Assembly (NCBI GenBank): GCA_948472945.1 | Contig: CAOKVX010000005.1 | Span: 62,001-126,000 of the forward strand | Length of the DNA: 64,000 nucleotides | Source: an uncultured Clostridia bacterium | GTDB taxonomy: Bacteria > Bacillota > Clostridia > Lachnospirales > Lachnospiraceae | Reading direction: 5' to 3' | In this document: positions 16,838 to 24,791 of the stretch, piece after piece | Numbering within the stretch: position 1 is the first letter of the stretch | Layout: each line of letters begins with the position of its first letter | Notes under the pieces: model-generated | The model's database searches: none | What the model was told of the DNA's origin: nothing | Seen by the model: only the letters and a program-made list of their open reading frames with translations | Program-made: the position numbers and the translations under genes

Positions 16838-19342
16838 CTATTTCTGCCAGTCAAGCTTGTTTAAAGCAAGTAAGAGCTCACACGAAGTTCCATTCTTACT
16901 GCAGTTATACATTTTGTAATCTATACATACGGCGTCCTTATACGGCGTTACCGTCTGCAAAAAATTTCCTTTATGGTCTTTGAACTCCATCCTGTAGGCG
17001 CAGCCTCCTCTCAAATTGTCACTGTCCTTATGGGGTGCGGCGTCAAGATTGCCATACAGGCTTAACAGCTCGTTGAAAGTGGCGGCTCCGTCAGTCGCCC
17101 TGTACTCCTTTGTTTCTCCTGTATCAGACTTGGTGACAACTATTGAATATACTTTCTTTGCATTTAACAGATGCTTTGACATATCATACTCGTAGCTCAA
17201 ATCATGCCATGCCTCGTCTCCGGTAATGTCGGCATTTTTATTGCCATATACAATCTTTGCAATTGCTTTTGAATATGGTTTTTCAGGGTCATAATTATCC
17301 GAGAACATTTCTTTCATATAATCGTCCATTGTAATATCCGATCGGTTAGTGAGGATGATATCTTTAACTTTGTCGCCGTTGTCTTCGACATAATCAAATA
17401 CTTTTATATAGTCATATGTTTCCTCAAAGCACTTATCATTTTCACTGCCCGCAAAAAACTTATCCCGCCTAAAGTCCCATACATGATAAATGTCCTCGCC
17501 TGTATAATACATGTAATCAAACATCTCGTCTCCCTCAACCGTATACTGCACAAATACGAGTTCAGCGGGCTCGCCTGCATTTACAGCCGTAATAAAATTA
17601 TTCCAATTTTCAACACCCGACACACCTTTATATGTTATTACAAAGCACCCTGCATCTGCAAGCCTCTCTACATCATCGGGCAAACCTGCAAGATATTTTT
17701 TTACATCTTCAAAAGAATTGCCGGCTACGGTTGTATATCTGTTACTGCCCATATCCAAATCTGTTGAATCCATAACCTTACCTTGGCTTATACCGTGATG
17801 CACACCTGAATTACTGTGGTGTCCGTAATATTCGTTGTGGTGACTTCCTGACTCATATTGATGTCCGTATTCTTCTTCATGGTGATACTCATAATCTGAT
17901 CCATAATTATTGTCCAAATTTCCTCTATCCTCGGTTATATTATCAGAATCTCCATAATTACCTGCTTTTTGCGAAAAATGGTGCTGTGCTTTTGTGTGAC
18001 ATCTTTCTCTCTGTTCATTTATATACTTCTGGGTGTCACAGGCATCGTTATATATTTCATGTGGAAATCTGTCATGGATACTTGATTTATAATCACTGCC
18101 ATCCGAAGGATGCCATATTTGTTGTAAAGAATATGAACCGTCCTTATTTTCACGCAGCGTAATAACATTAGGTGCGTGATATCCGCTGCTCTCCTCTATT
18201 CCGCTATCTGACTTGACATAACCGCTGCATAAAACCATTGCATACACATCTACTATGTCTTCCTGAGGTTTTGAAGTTCCAAGTATAATGTGGTCCTCGC
18301 ATACATACTCCTGCTCAGAGCCTGACAGACTACTCTCGCTAAGTATTGCATCCGATACCGCCTTATCAAGCTCAGGCGTAACCTCGTTTAAAATTTCACT
18401 TGCACTTGAGACCGGATTTGTAAGAAAACACACTGCTACCGTAATACAAGCTACTGCCGATATAATTCCTGCCCAAAATGCGGGTTTTCTGTAATTGAGC
18501 ACTTTCCTTATACGCTGCTTTACACCTACCTCGCCAAATGCAAGCGGACACGCCGTAATATTTCGTCTTCCGGTACTTAGCTCAAGAAGAGCCCTAGAAT
18601 AATATTTCCTGTTTTCAAGGTTCATATTACGTATAACCCTCTCGTCACACGCAAGCTCAATGTCCCTTCCAAACAGTATATACGCCGCCCACACAAAAGG
18701 GTTAAACCAATGTACCGCAAGTATAATAAAGCCCAAAGGTTTCCAAATGTAATCATAATATTTAAGGTGCATCTTCTCATGTTTAATAACGTAGTCCGAC
18801 TGCACCAGGTTTATTGAGGAAGGAAGATATATCTGCGGCTTTAATACACCCAGTATAAACGGCGTATCAATATCGTCGCACAGCCATATCTTATCGCCAA
18901 AAAACATTTTTGCATCCGTCTTTTTCTTCATATAAAAATAGCTTACAGCCAAATAAAGCAAAATATAAGCAAAAATCACACCCCATATACAACCCGCAAT
19001 TGAAAAAAAGAGTTCTATTTTGTTCACTCCGGAATCATCGAGTGTCTCTAATTTATCCTGCATCACAGGATTAATCATATTATCAACACTGTCTATACCG
19101 CTTACAATGACCGGCTCAAAAGAGTCTGGCGACACGTTTGAAACTACATTAGCGCTTGGAAGCAGGCTGAGCATACTCTCCATAGTAAATGGACATACAA
19201 GCCTCAAACCGACAAGCGCCCACAGCACCATCATATATTTCTTGGAAACATTTTTGAGAAAGAACCTCAGTATTATTACTGCGGCTATTACCCAAACCGC
19301 ATTAATACTCATATTAACAATACTAATAAATATATCTGCCAT
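16838..19342 (-). CDS. M56-family membrane metallopeptidase, BlaR1/MecR1-like sensor
   Basis: 834-aa membrane protease and likely signal transducer. The N-terminal ~310 residues hold four to five membrane helices and the zinc protease motif HEKMH (HEXXH, about residue 188). Downstream 'DIELACDERVIRNM' has the Glu ligand motif ExxxDE. After a last helix near 290-310 there is a ~520-residue outer domain instead of a penicillin-binding domain. It includes a His/Gly/Tyr/Ser-rich segment around residues 480-520 (HEEEYGHQY, GHHSNSG) and KxY/YTGED-type repeats resembling no family I can name. It begins immediately after the blaI-like gene; the GGGAGGAG site overlaps that gene's last codons. The stimulus is unknown, and beta-lactam is not indicated. 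Confidence 0.85.
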   Translation of the reverse strand: MADIFISIVNMSINAVWVIAAVIILRFFLKNVSKKYMMVLWALVGLRLVCPFTMESMLSLLPSANVVSNVSPDSFEPVIVSGIDSVDNMINPVMQDKLETLDDSGVNKIELFFSIAGCIWGVIFAYILLYLAVSYFYMKKKTDAKMFFGDKIWLCDDIDTPFILGVLKPQIYLPSSINLVQSDYVIKHEKMHLKYYDYIWKPLGFIILAVHWFNPFVWAAYILFGRDIELACDERVIRNMNLENRKYYSRALLELSTGRRNITACPLAFGEVGVKQRIRKVLNYRKPAFWAGIISAVACITVAVCFLTNPVSSASEILNEVTPELDKAVSDAILSESSLSGSEQEYVCEDHIILGTSKPQEDIVDVYAMVLCSGYVKSDSGIEESSGYHAPNVITLRENKDGSYSLQQIWHPSDGSDYKSSIHDRFPHEIYNDACDTQKYINEQRERCHTKAQHHFSQKAGNYGDSDNITEDRGNLDNNYGSDYEYHHEEEYGHQYESGSHHNEYYGHHSNSGVHHGISQGKVMDSTDLDMGSNRYTTVAGNSFEDVKKYLAGLPDDVERLADAGCFVITYKGVSGVENWNNFITAVNAGEPAELVFVQYTVEGDEMFDYMYYTGEDIYHVWDFRRDKFFAGSENDKCFEETYDYIKVFDYVEDNGDKVKDIILTNRSDITMDDYMKEMFSDNYDPEKPYSKAIAKIVYGNKNADITGDEAWHDLSYEYDMSKHLLNAKKVYSIVVTKSDTGETKEYRATDGAATFNELLSLYGNLDAAPHKDSDNLRGGCAYRMEFKDHKGNFLQTVTPYKDAVCIDYKMYNCSKNGTSCELLLALNKLDWQK

Positions 19343-19344
19343 AT

Positions 19345-19707
19345 TTACTCCTCCCTTGCACTGTCTATCATAAACTGAATCTCTTTTATCTCTTTATCCG
19401 TCAATGTCTTCCTTTTTGTAAACGCTGCTATAAACGCCGGCAGCGAGCCGCCGTACACCTCATCCACAAACTGTTCTCCCTGTATTCCATAAAACTCATC
19501 CCTTGAATACAGTGAAGACACTACTCCGTCCTCGTTCTTAAATATTCCGCGTACACATAGTTTTTTTAGCACGGTATATGTTGTCGTCCTCTTCCAGCCA
19601 AGCTTTTCCTCACACATTTTTGCAAGCTCACCCGATTTCACCGGCTCGTTATCCCATATAATATCTGCAAACCTAGACTCAACAACCGCTAATTTCATAT
19701 CTGACAT
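19345..19707 (-). CDS. BlaI/MecI-family transcriptional repressor
   Basis: Winged-helix repressor of about 120 aa, expected to be cleaved or released when the adjacent M56 protease is activated. Seen: ESRFADIIWDNEPVKSGELAKMCEEKLGWKRTTTYTVLKKLCVRGIF, the diagnostic Penicillinase_R HTH, followed by a dimerisation helix region ending TDKEIKEIQFMIDSAREE. ATG 19707 (MSDMKLAVVESRF) is chosen because GGGAGGT lies 6 bp upstream; the track start at 19740 has no site. It is probably autoregulated through two operators at 19808-19848. Confidence 0.9.
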   Translation of the reverse strand: MSDMKLAVVESRFADIIWDNEPVKSGELAKMCEEKLGWKRTTTYTVLKKLCVRGIFKNEDGVVSSLYSRDEFYGIQGEQFVDEVYGGSLPAFIAAFTKRKTLTDKEIKEIQFMIDSAREE

Positions 19708-19807
19708 TGCAATACCTCCCAACCTGTCTTTAATGTTCAAACTTTTTAAATTAAAAAAAGTAATCGATTCTTTTCTAACCGTAAGTTTGAGTTTAAAAGA
19801 TTTTGTT

Positions 19808-19824
19808 GTCTATCTCTAATAGAC
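19808..19824. promoter_or_regulatory. BlaI-type operator, copy 1
   Basis: GTCTATCTCTAATAGAC is a 6-5-6 perfect dyad just downstream of the -10 box of the blaI-like promoter. Its arms are identical to those of copy 2. Confidence 0.7.
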
Positions 19825-19830
19825 ATTTTT

Positions 19831-19859
19831 AGTCTATCACTTATAGACACCTTTGTCAA
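19831..19859 (-). promoter_or_regulatory. Promoter of the BlaI/M56 operon
   Basis: On the minus strand TTGACA (19854-19859), a 17-bp spacer and TAGACT (19831-19836). The spacer and -10 are covered by operator copy 2, and the start region by copy 1, so repressor binding should block initiation. Confidence 0.65.
19832..19848. promoter_or_regulatory. BlaI-type operator, copy 2
   Basis: GTCTATCACTTATAGAC is a 6-5-6 dyad centred 24 bp from copy 1. It lies between the -35 and -10 boxes of the operon promoter. Confidence 0.7.
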
Positions 19860-20118
19860 CATATATATTTATCTTTTCTCATATATACCCGTAAAATAAG
19901 AAACAGAAAAATCACCGTGATTGGATTCAGCTCCAGTGGAAATGAAAGCGCCACCTTTATCAGCGTGATAGTTCGCGGTAAATTTGTGGTAAAATGGATA
20001 TTTTTCTATATCTCAAAATGCTTGAAAGAATGGAGTTAAAAATTTAACATAATATTTAGAGTTTACACTATCAACACATTATCATATTATATAATTAAAG
20101 GTACAACCGTGATAAGTT
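19860..20118. other. Divergent intergenic region, no gene seen
   Basis: AT-rich spacer between the BlaI operon promoter and the DUF4250 gene. A small dyad (ATCAGCGTGAT near 19958) is present. No ORF with a ribosome site, tRNA or recognised RNA motif was found. Confidence 0.5.
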
Positions 20119-20164
20119 TACGTTCAATAATACAATACGTTCAACATAATACGTCCAATAATGG
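20119..20164 (+). repeat. Three short direct repeats upstream of DUF4250 gene
   Basis: Copies beginning TACGTTCAATAATAC, TACGTTCAACATAA and TACGTCCAATAATGG start at 20119, 20136 and 20150. They lie 30-75 bp before the start codon and may be regulator-binding iterons. Confidence 0.5.
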
Positions 20165-20193
20165 AATAGATATTATAAAGGAGGCCATACGCC

Positions 20194-20370
20194 ATGAATA
20201 TACCGTCAGACCCTGTCATTTTATTAAGCTTCATAAATACGCAGCTCAGGGATAACTACCCCTCTCTGTCTGAGTTCTGCAATGCAAACGATATTGATGA
20301 AAAAGAGATAGCCGACAGGCTCTCACTTATCGGCTATGAATATAATCATGAAAATAATCAGTTTTTATAA
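20194..20370 (+). CDS. DUF4250 family small protein
   Basis: 58-aa protein missed by the ORF track because of its length. It begins MNIPSDPVILLSFINTQLRD and ends GYEYNHENNQFL, matching the DUF4250 pattern (DPVILLSFVNTKLRD ... YEYDxxxNQF) as I recall it. A perfect AAGGAGG ribosome site lies 7 bp upstream. The family is small, soluble and found in Clostridia, with no known function. It stands alone and converges with metY, whose stop lies 22 bp away. Confidence 0.82.
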   Translation: MNIPSDPVILLSFINTQLRDNYPSLSEFCNANDIDEKEIADRLSLIGYEYNHENNQFL

Positions 20371-20392
20371 TGTGGTATAGGAACCCTAAATA

Positions 20393-21655
20393 CTATACAT
20401 TACCAAGACCCTGTTCTATGTCGGATATTATATCATCTAAATTCTCTAGTCCGACAGAGAATCTTATAAGGCCCGGCTCAATTCCACAGGCTATTAACTG
20501 TTCGTCCGTAAGCTGCCTGTGCGTCGCCGATGCCGGATGGAGGACGCAAGTTCTTATGTCAGCTACGTGGACTTCCTTTTTCGCTAGATTTAGATTATCC
20601 ATAAATCTGATTGCAGCGTCCTTTCCACCTTTTATAACAATAGAAATTACTCCGCTGGTTCCCTTTGGCAGATATTTTTTTGCAAGCGCGTTATATTTGT
20701 CATCCTCAAGTCCCGGATATGTAACAGACTCTATCTTATCGCTGTTTTTGAAATATTCGGCTACTCTTACTGCATTTTGGCAGTACCTTTCCATACGAAT
20801 AGATAAGGTTTCAAGTCCAAGGTTGAGTAAAAATGCAGAGTGCGCTGCAGGATATGCCCCCAAATCCCTCATAAGCTGCATTCTTGCCTTGACAATGTAC
20901 GCCATTTTTCCAAAAGTCTCCGTATATACAATTCCGTGATACGACTCGTCAGGCTCAGTAAATTCAGGAAATTTTCCGTTAGTCCAGTCAAAGTTACCGC
21001 TGTCGACTATAACTCCGCCAATCTGAAGCGCATGTCCGTCCATGTACTTTGACGTTGAATGGATAACTATGTCCGCGCCGAAATCAAACGGTTTGCACAA
21101 AATAGGCGTTGCAAATGTGTTGTCTACGATAAGAGGTATTCCATTGCTGTGTGCTAAATCAGCAAATTTTTTAATATCAAGCACTGATAACGCCGGATTT
21201 GCAAGAGTTTCGCCAAAAACAGCCTTTGTATTTGGTTTTATGGCGGCCTGCAGCTCCTCAGGAGAAGCGTCGGAATCTACAAATATACACTCAATGCCTA
21301 GCTTCTTGAGTGTAACAGCAAAAAGGTTGACTGTTCCCCCATATATGGTAGAGGTACTTATGAAACTGTCTCCCGCAGAACAGAGATTGAGAATAGAGAA
21401 GCATGATGCAGCCTGCCCGGACGAGGTACACATAGCTGCAACACCGCCCTCAAGCTCGGCAATTTTCTTTTCAACCGCATCAACCGTAGGATTTGCAAAC
21501 CTTGAATACATGCACTCCGTCGGCATGTTAAACAAATCCCCGATATGCTCTGTCGATTCAAATCTATATGTTGTACTCTGTACAATCGGCATCACGCCCG
21601 GTCCGCCATCATCAGGCTCGTATCCGGCGTGCAGACAAATTGTTTCGTCTCTCAT
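20393..21655 (-). CDS. metY: O-acetylhomoserine sulfhydrylase / homocysteine synthase
   Basis: PLP enzyme of 420 aa making homocysteine from O-acetylhomoserine and sulfide, feeding methionine and, through MetK, SAM synthesis. Family signatures: ETICLHAGYEPDDGGPGVMPIVQSTTYRF, YSRFANPTVDAVEKKIAELEGG, SSGQAA, DNTFATPILCKPFDFGADIVIHSTSKYMDGH (Schiff-base Lys in STSKY), and the C-terminal LIACGIEPGLIRFSVGLE. The long 'GGVIVDSGNFDW' insert distinguishes the OAH sulfhydrylase group from cystathionine lyases/synthases. It has an AGGAGG ribosome site and its own promoter (21723-21751). No SAM riboswitch or T-box was found upstream. Confidence 0.93.
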   Translation of the reverse strand: MRDETICLHAGYEPDDGGPGVMPIVQSTTYRFESTEHIGDLFNMPTECMYSRFANPTVDAVEKKIAELEGGVAAMCTSSGQAASCFSILNLCSAGDSFISTSTIYGGTVNLFAVTLKKLGIECIFVDSDASPEELQAAIKPNTKAVFGETLANPALSVLDIKKFADLAHSNGIPLIVDNTFATPILCKPFDFGADIVIHSTSKYMDGHALQIGGVIVDSGNFDWTNGKFPEFTEPDESYHGIVYTETFGKMAYIVKARMQLMRDLGAYPAAHSAFLLNLGLETLSIRMERYCQNAVRVAEYFKNSDKIESVTYPGLEDDKYNALAKKYLPKGTSGVISIVIKGGKDAAIRFMDNLNLAKKEVHVADIRTCVLHPASATHRQLTDEQLIACGIEPGLIRFSVGLENLDDIISDIEQGLGNV

Positions 21656-21722
21656 TAAATGATTCCTCCTATGCTTTTATGTTGTTTTCAGTTTTTTATA
21701 TCAATTTATTATATAATAATAC

Positions 21723-21751
21723 ATAATATAGCTTTTTTGCATATTTGACAA
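21723..21751 (-). promoter_or_regulatory. Promoter of metY
   Basis: On the minus strand TTGTCA (21746-21751), a 17-bp spacer and TATTAT (21723-21728). The leader to the metY ATG is about 60 nt, too short for a riboswitch. Confidence 0.65.
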
Positions 21752-21768
21752 TACTTTAAATAAAAAGA

Positions 21769-21795
21769 AGTAAGATATAATAACTATATCTTACT
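21769..21795 (-). terminator. Terminator downstream of murA
   Basis: An 11-bp perfect stem AGTAAGATATA/TATATCTTACT with a 5-nt loop, followed on the minus strand by TCTTTTTATTT. It separates the murA transcript from the metY promoter. The 160 bp between it and the murA stop is AT-rich and holds nothing I can recognise. Confidence 0.7.
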
Positions 21796-21958
21796 CTTGT
21801 TTACAACTATAACCTTTTCCTACTATAAAGTGCTTTAATCAACCATTTAAATTTTAATATATAAATATATTTAATGATAAATAATTTTTAATATGACATG
21901 TCTTAACATATTTTATTATCTGCTAAAATTTTTTATTAATATACACTGAAAAAGTATG

Positions 21959-23260
21959 TCAGCTTACCCTAAGCTTAAATTTTTTTATTGCCCTCTCGTC
22001 ATTGATGTCAAGTTTTTCCATACCAGCGCCCAAGGATACAAACTTTCCTTCCAAATCTTCATATCCGCGCTCAATATATTCTATTTGGTCAATTATCGTA
22101 AATCCCTCGGCAACAAGACCAGCTAACACAAGAGCGGCTCCCGCTCTGAGGTCCGGCGCACTTATTGCAGCCCCCATGAAATTCTCAACGCCGTTAATGA
22201 CTGCCATATTGCCCTCAACCTTTATATCGGCTCCCATTCTCGCAAGCTCGGCGACATATTTGAAGCGGTTTTCAAATATACTTTCCGTAACAACGCTTGT
22301 GCCTTCCGAAAGAGCGAGCAATGTTGCTATCTGCGGCTGCATATCCGTAGGAAATCCCGGATATGGAAGAGTTTTTACCTGTGTGTTTCCCAATCTTCTC
22401 TTTGCGACAACACGAACCGCATCATCAAACTCCTCAACCTCGCATCCTATCTCAATAAGCTTTGCCGAAATAGCATCAAGATGCTTTGGTATTACATTCT
22501 TTATGAGAACATCGCCTTTGGTAGCGGCGGCTGCGAGCATAAATGTTCCAGCCTCTATTTGGTCCGGAATAATTGAATATTCACTGCCGTGGAATCTTTC
22601 AACGCCTTTGACACGGATAACGTCAGTTCCCGCTCCCTTAATGTTGGCTCCCATACTGTTCAGAAAGTTCGCGACGTCGACAATGTGCGGCTCCTTCGCT
22701 GCATTTTCTATAATAGTCGTTCCCTTTGCCCTGCTTGAAGCAAGCATTATATTGATTGTAGCTCCGACAGAGACTACATCAAGATAAATATGGTTGCCCT
22801 TGAGCTCATTAGTGTGCGCACTTATAATTCCGCCCTGCTCAATCTTAACGGCAGCCCCGAGCGCCTCAAATCCCTTTTTATGCTGGTCAATCGGCCTGCT
22901 TCCTATATTGCACCCTCCGGGAAGCGCAACCTGCGCTTCGTTATATTTGCCCAAAAGTGAACCTAGCAAATAATATGAGCCTCTTATCTTCTTAATATAT
23001 TCATAGTCAACGTACTTTGAAGTTATTGTCCCGCCGTTAATTTTGACGGTATGTTCGTCTACACGCTCAACAATAGCTCCTATTCCTTCAATTGCGTCAA
23101 GCAATACATTTACATCATTTACATTTGGCAAATTCTCTATCAAAACGGTTTCATCAGCCATTATTGCCCCGGCAATAATACCAAGCGCAGCATTTTTTGC
23201 TCCGCCGATTGTAACCTCGCCTACCAGCGGCTTACCACCTTTTATAATATACTGTTTCAT
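21959..23260 (-). CDS. murA: UDP-N-acetylglucosamine 1-carboxyvinyltransferase
   Basis: First committed step of peptidoglycan precursor synthesis: transfer of enolpyruvate from PEP to UDP-GlcNAc, in the cytoplasm. The protein is 433 aa from ATG 23260. Lys22-Asn23 (GGAKNAAL) and the fosfomycin-target Cys117 in LPGGCNIGSRPIDQH are present. DIIP/IPDQIEAGTFM and FPTDMQPQ follow in family order. ATG 23260 has a GAGGTG site; the track start at 23284 adds eight residues with no support. Clostridia often have two MurA paralogues; which one this is cannot be decided here. Confidence 0.95.
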   Translation of the reverse strand: MKQYIIKGGKPLVGEVTIGGAKNAALGIIAGAIMADETVLIENLPNVNDVNVLLDAIEGIGAIVERVDEHTVKINGGTITSKYVDYEYIKKIRGSYYLLGSLLGKYNEAQVALPGGCNIGSRPIDQHKKGFEALGAAVKIEQGGIISAHTNELKGNHIYLDVVSVGATINIMLASSRAKGTTIIENAAKEPHIVDVANFLNSMGANIKGAGTDVIRVKGVERFHGSEYSIIPDQIEAGTFMLAAAATKGDVLIKNVIPKHLDAISAKLIEIGCEVEEFDDAVRVVAKRRLGNTQVKTLPYPGFPTDMQPQIATLLALSEGTSVVTESIFENRFKYVAELARMGADIKVEGNMAVINGVENFMGAAISAPDLRAGAALVLAGLVAEGFTIIDQIEYIERGYEDLEGKFVSLGAGMEKLDINDERAIKKFKLRVS

Positions 23261-23277
23261 AAAACACCTCAAAATTT

Positions 23278-23338
23278 GTGTCAAATATGTGACACTACTC
23301 TTATTAGATTAGTATATCATAGAAATCTATTTTGTAAA
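23278..23338 (-). promoter_or_regulatory. murA promoter with leader dyad
   Basis: Minus-strand TTTACA (23333-23338), 16-bp spacer, TATACT (23311-23316). Just downstream is a dyad GTGTCA-6-TGACAC (23278-23295) between the promoter and the murA ribosome site. It may be an operator or an mRNA hairpin. Confidence 0.5.
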
Positions 23339-23344
23339 TACTTT

Positions 23345-24730
23345 TTATTCGCAAAATATAAAATGCTTCATCTGATTTTTCAGGACTTCTTCCTTAAATA
23401 ACATTTTCGACATATTCTTCTCCGTATCCGTAAGAACAATTGCAAGCTTACTGTGATAAGCGTCAATCACTTTAATTATGCTGTTAATTGTTTTCATGGA
23501 CATAAGCGACGCATCCTCAATAAGTACGCATGCGCCAAAAAGATTATCTATCTCATTTTCTATATTGACATTATTCAAATTCACTGCATTTATTCTTGCT
23601 ATCCTGTGGCTGTCAAGCCTGCCTATTCTGTTTAGGGCTTTGGCTATTATCTGAACAGTTGGCATAACATCTTTCTCTATTTCAGTGACAACTACAAAGC
23701 TCAATGCATCTTTTGCCATATCTTTCGGATTATTAAAAAATTCCTTTTCCGTTATATAAGGCATTTCTTTAGCATATTTAGACAAAGCTAAACCAGACGT
23801 TCCTGTCACATCATCCACCTCATTTATATCAGAAGCTATTTCCTCCTGAATCTCTTTTACGGCATCATTCACTGCATCTTCAGCTTTTGTCTCCTCGTCA
23901 ATCATCTGTGATACATCTGCTCCTATAGAAAGCTCGACGTCACTGTAATCTTCCGCTGCTGCATGACCATTAATATCTGCCATCTTTGCAGCCATTATCT
24001 CGGCCTCCTCAGGAAGCTTTATCTGCGTTTTGAATTCATCTCCCACAGATTCATTTATTTCGTCCAAATCAGTTATGCCGTCTGAAGCGGAATCCATATA
24101 TTTGCTTACATCGCTGCCAATATACTGCTCAAGGCTTACCATAACTTCATCGCTTACATTTCCCTCGTGGTGCATCTTTAGAAGCTTTGCCCTCTCTGCA
24201 ATCTCACCGTCGGAAAACCATATAATTATCTGTCTGCATTCTTCAATACATTCTTTTATCATTCCTGCTTTGTGATACTGCTTTGCAAGCTCATAGGCCC
24301 ATTCCTCTATATAATCCGTTTTTTTAATTTTTTCAAGGTCTTTTATAATAACGCTCCGCTCGGCCTTTGACGCCTTATCTATCCTATATCTTAGTATATA
24401 CCTGTCTATACTGGTTTTATCCTTTTTTATATATTCTTTGTACAAATTTTCCGCTTCATCAATGTCTTTGCTTTTAATACACAGGGCTATAAGACTGTAC
24501 AAAACTCTTCTGGTGGGAATTTCTTCATATATTCTGGAATACAGCTCTTTTGCCTCTTTGTACTTCCTGCATTTCCTGTAAATATCCGCAAAAAGCTTCA
24601 GCTCTGTTATATCGGTAACTTTATTTTCAGCAATCATTTCTTCGGCCATAACTAAAGCCTTGTCATATTTTTTTTCTGAAAGCAAATTCCTAAGCTGCAC
24701 CTGCTTTAGAGTGTTTTCGTATTTTCCCAT
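23345..24730 (-). CDS. TPR protein with degenerate AAA+ (CbxX/SpoVK-like) C-terminus
   Basis: 461-aa soluble protein. Residues ~1-200 form TPR-like helical pairs (KALVMAEEMI, EAKELYSRIYEEIP, EAENLYKEYIKKD). Residues ~200-340 are an acidic, low-complexity linker. The final ~115 residues follow the layout of CbxX/SpoVK AAA+ modules: VVVTEIEKDVMPTVQIIAKALNRIG where a P-loop would be, then NLFGACVLIEDAS in Walker B position, and an IIKVIDAYHSKLAIVLTDTEKNM sensor-like strand. Walker A is missing, so ATP binding is unlikely. It is 61 bp downstream of the CNB-domain gene on the same strand, and a GAGGGG ribosome site is present. The AAA+ reading is by eye and is inference; function unknown. Confidence 0.65.
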   Translation of the reverse strand: MGKYENTLKQVQLRNLLSEKKYDKALVMAEEMIAENKVTDITELKLFADIYRKCRKYKEAKELYSRIYEEIPTRRVLYSLIALCIKSKDIDEAENLYKEYIKKDKTSIDRYILRYRIDKASKAERSVIIKDLEKIKKTDYIEEWAYELAKQYHKAGMIKECIEECRQIIIWFSDGEIAERAKLLKMHHEGNVSDEVMVSLEQYIGSDVSKYMDSASDGITDLDEINESVGDEFKTQIKLPEEAEIMAAKMADINGHAAAEDYSDVELSIGADVSQMIDEETKAEDAVNDAVKEIQEEIASDINEVDDVTGTSGLALSKYAKEMPYITEKEFFNNPKDMAKDALSFVVVTEIEKDVMPTVQIIAKALNRIGRLDSHRIARINAVNLNNVNIENEIDNLFGACVLIEDASLMSMKTINSIIKVIDAYHSKLAIVLTDTEKNMSKMLFKEEVLKNQMKHFIFCE

Positions 24731-24791
24731 ATAAACCCCTCATTCGCATCACTTTTATATTATCTGTTGTTCTCCCCGCTTATATTCGTAA

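Noticed and set aside
20371-21958. SAM riboswitch or T-box upstream of metY
   Set aside because: The promoter at 21723-21751 leaves a leader of only about 60 nt, with no S-box or T-box motif.
22002-22787. 261-aa plus-strand ORF opposite murA
   Set aside because: Antisense to the highly conserved MurA core; it has no start signals and no protein features.
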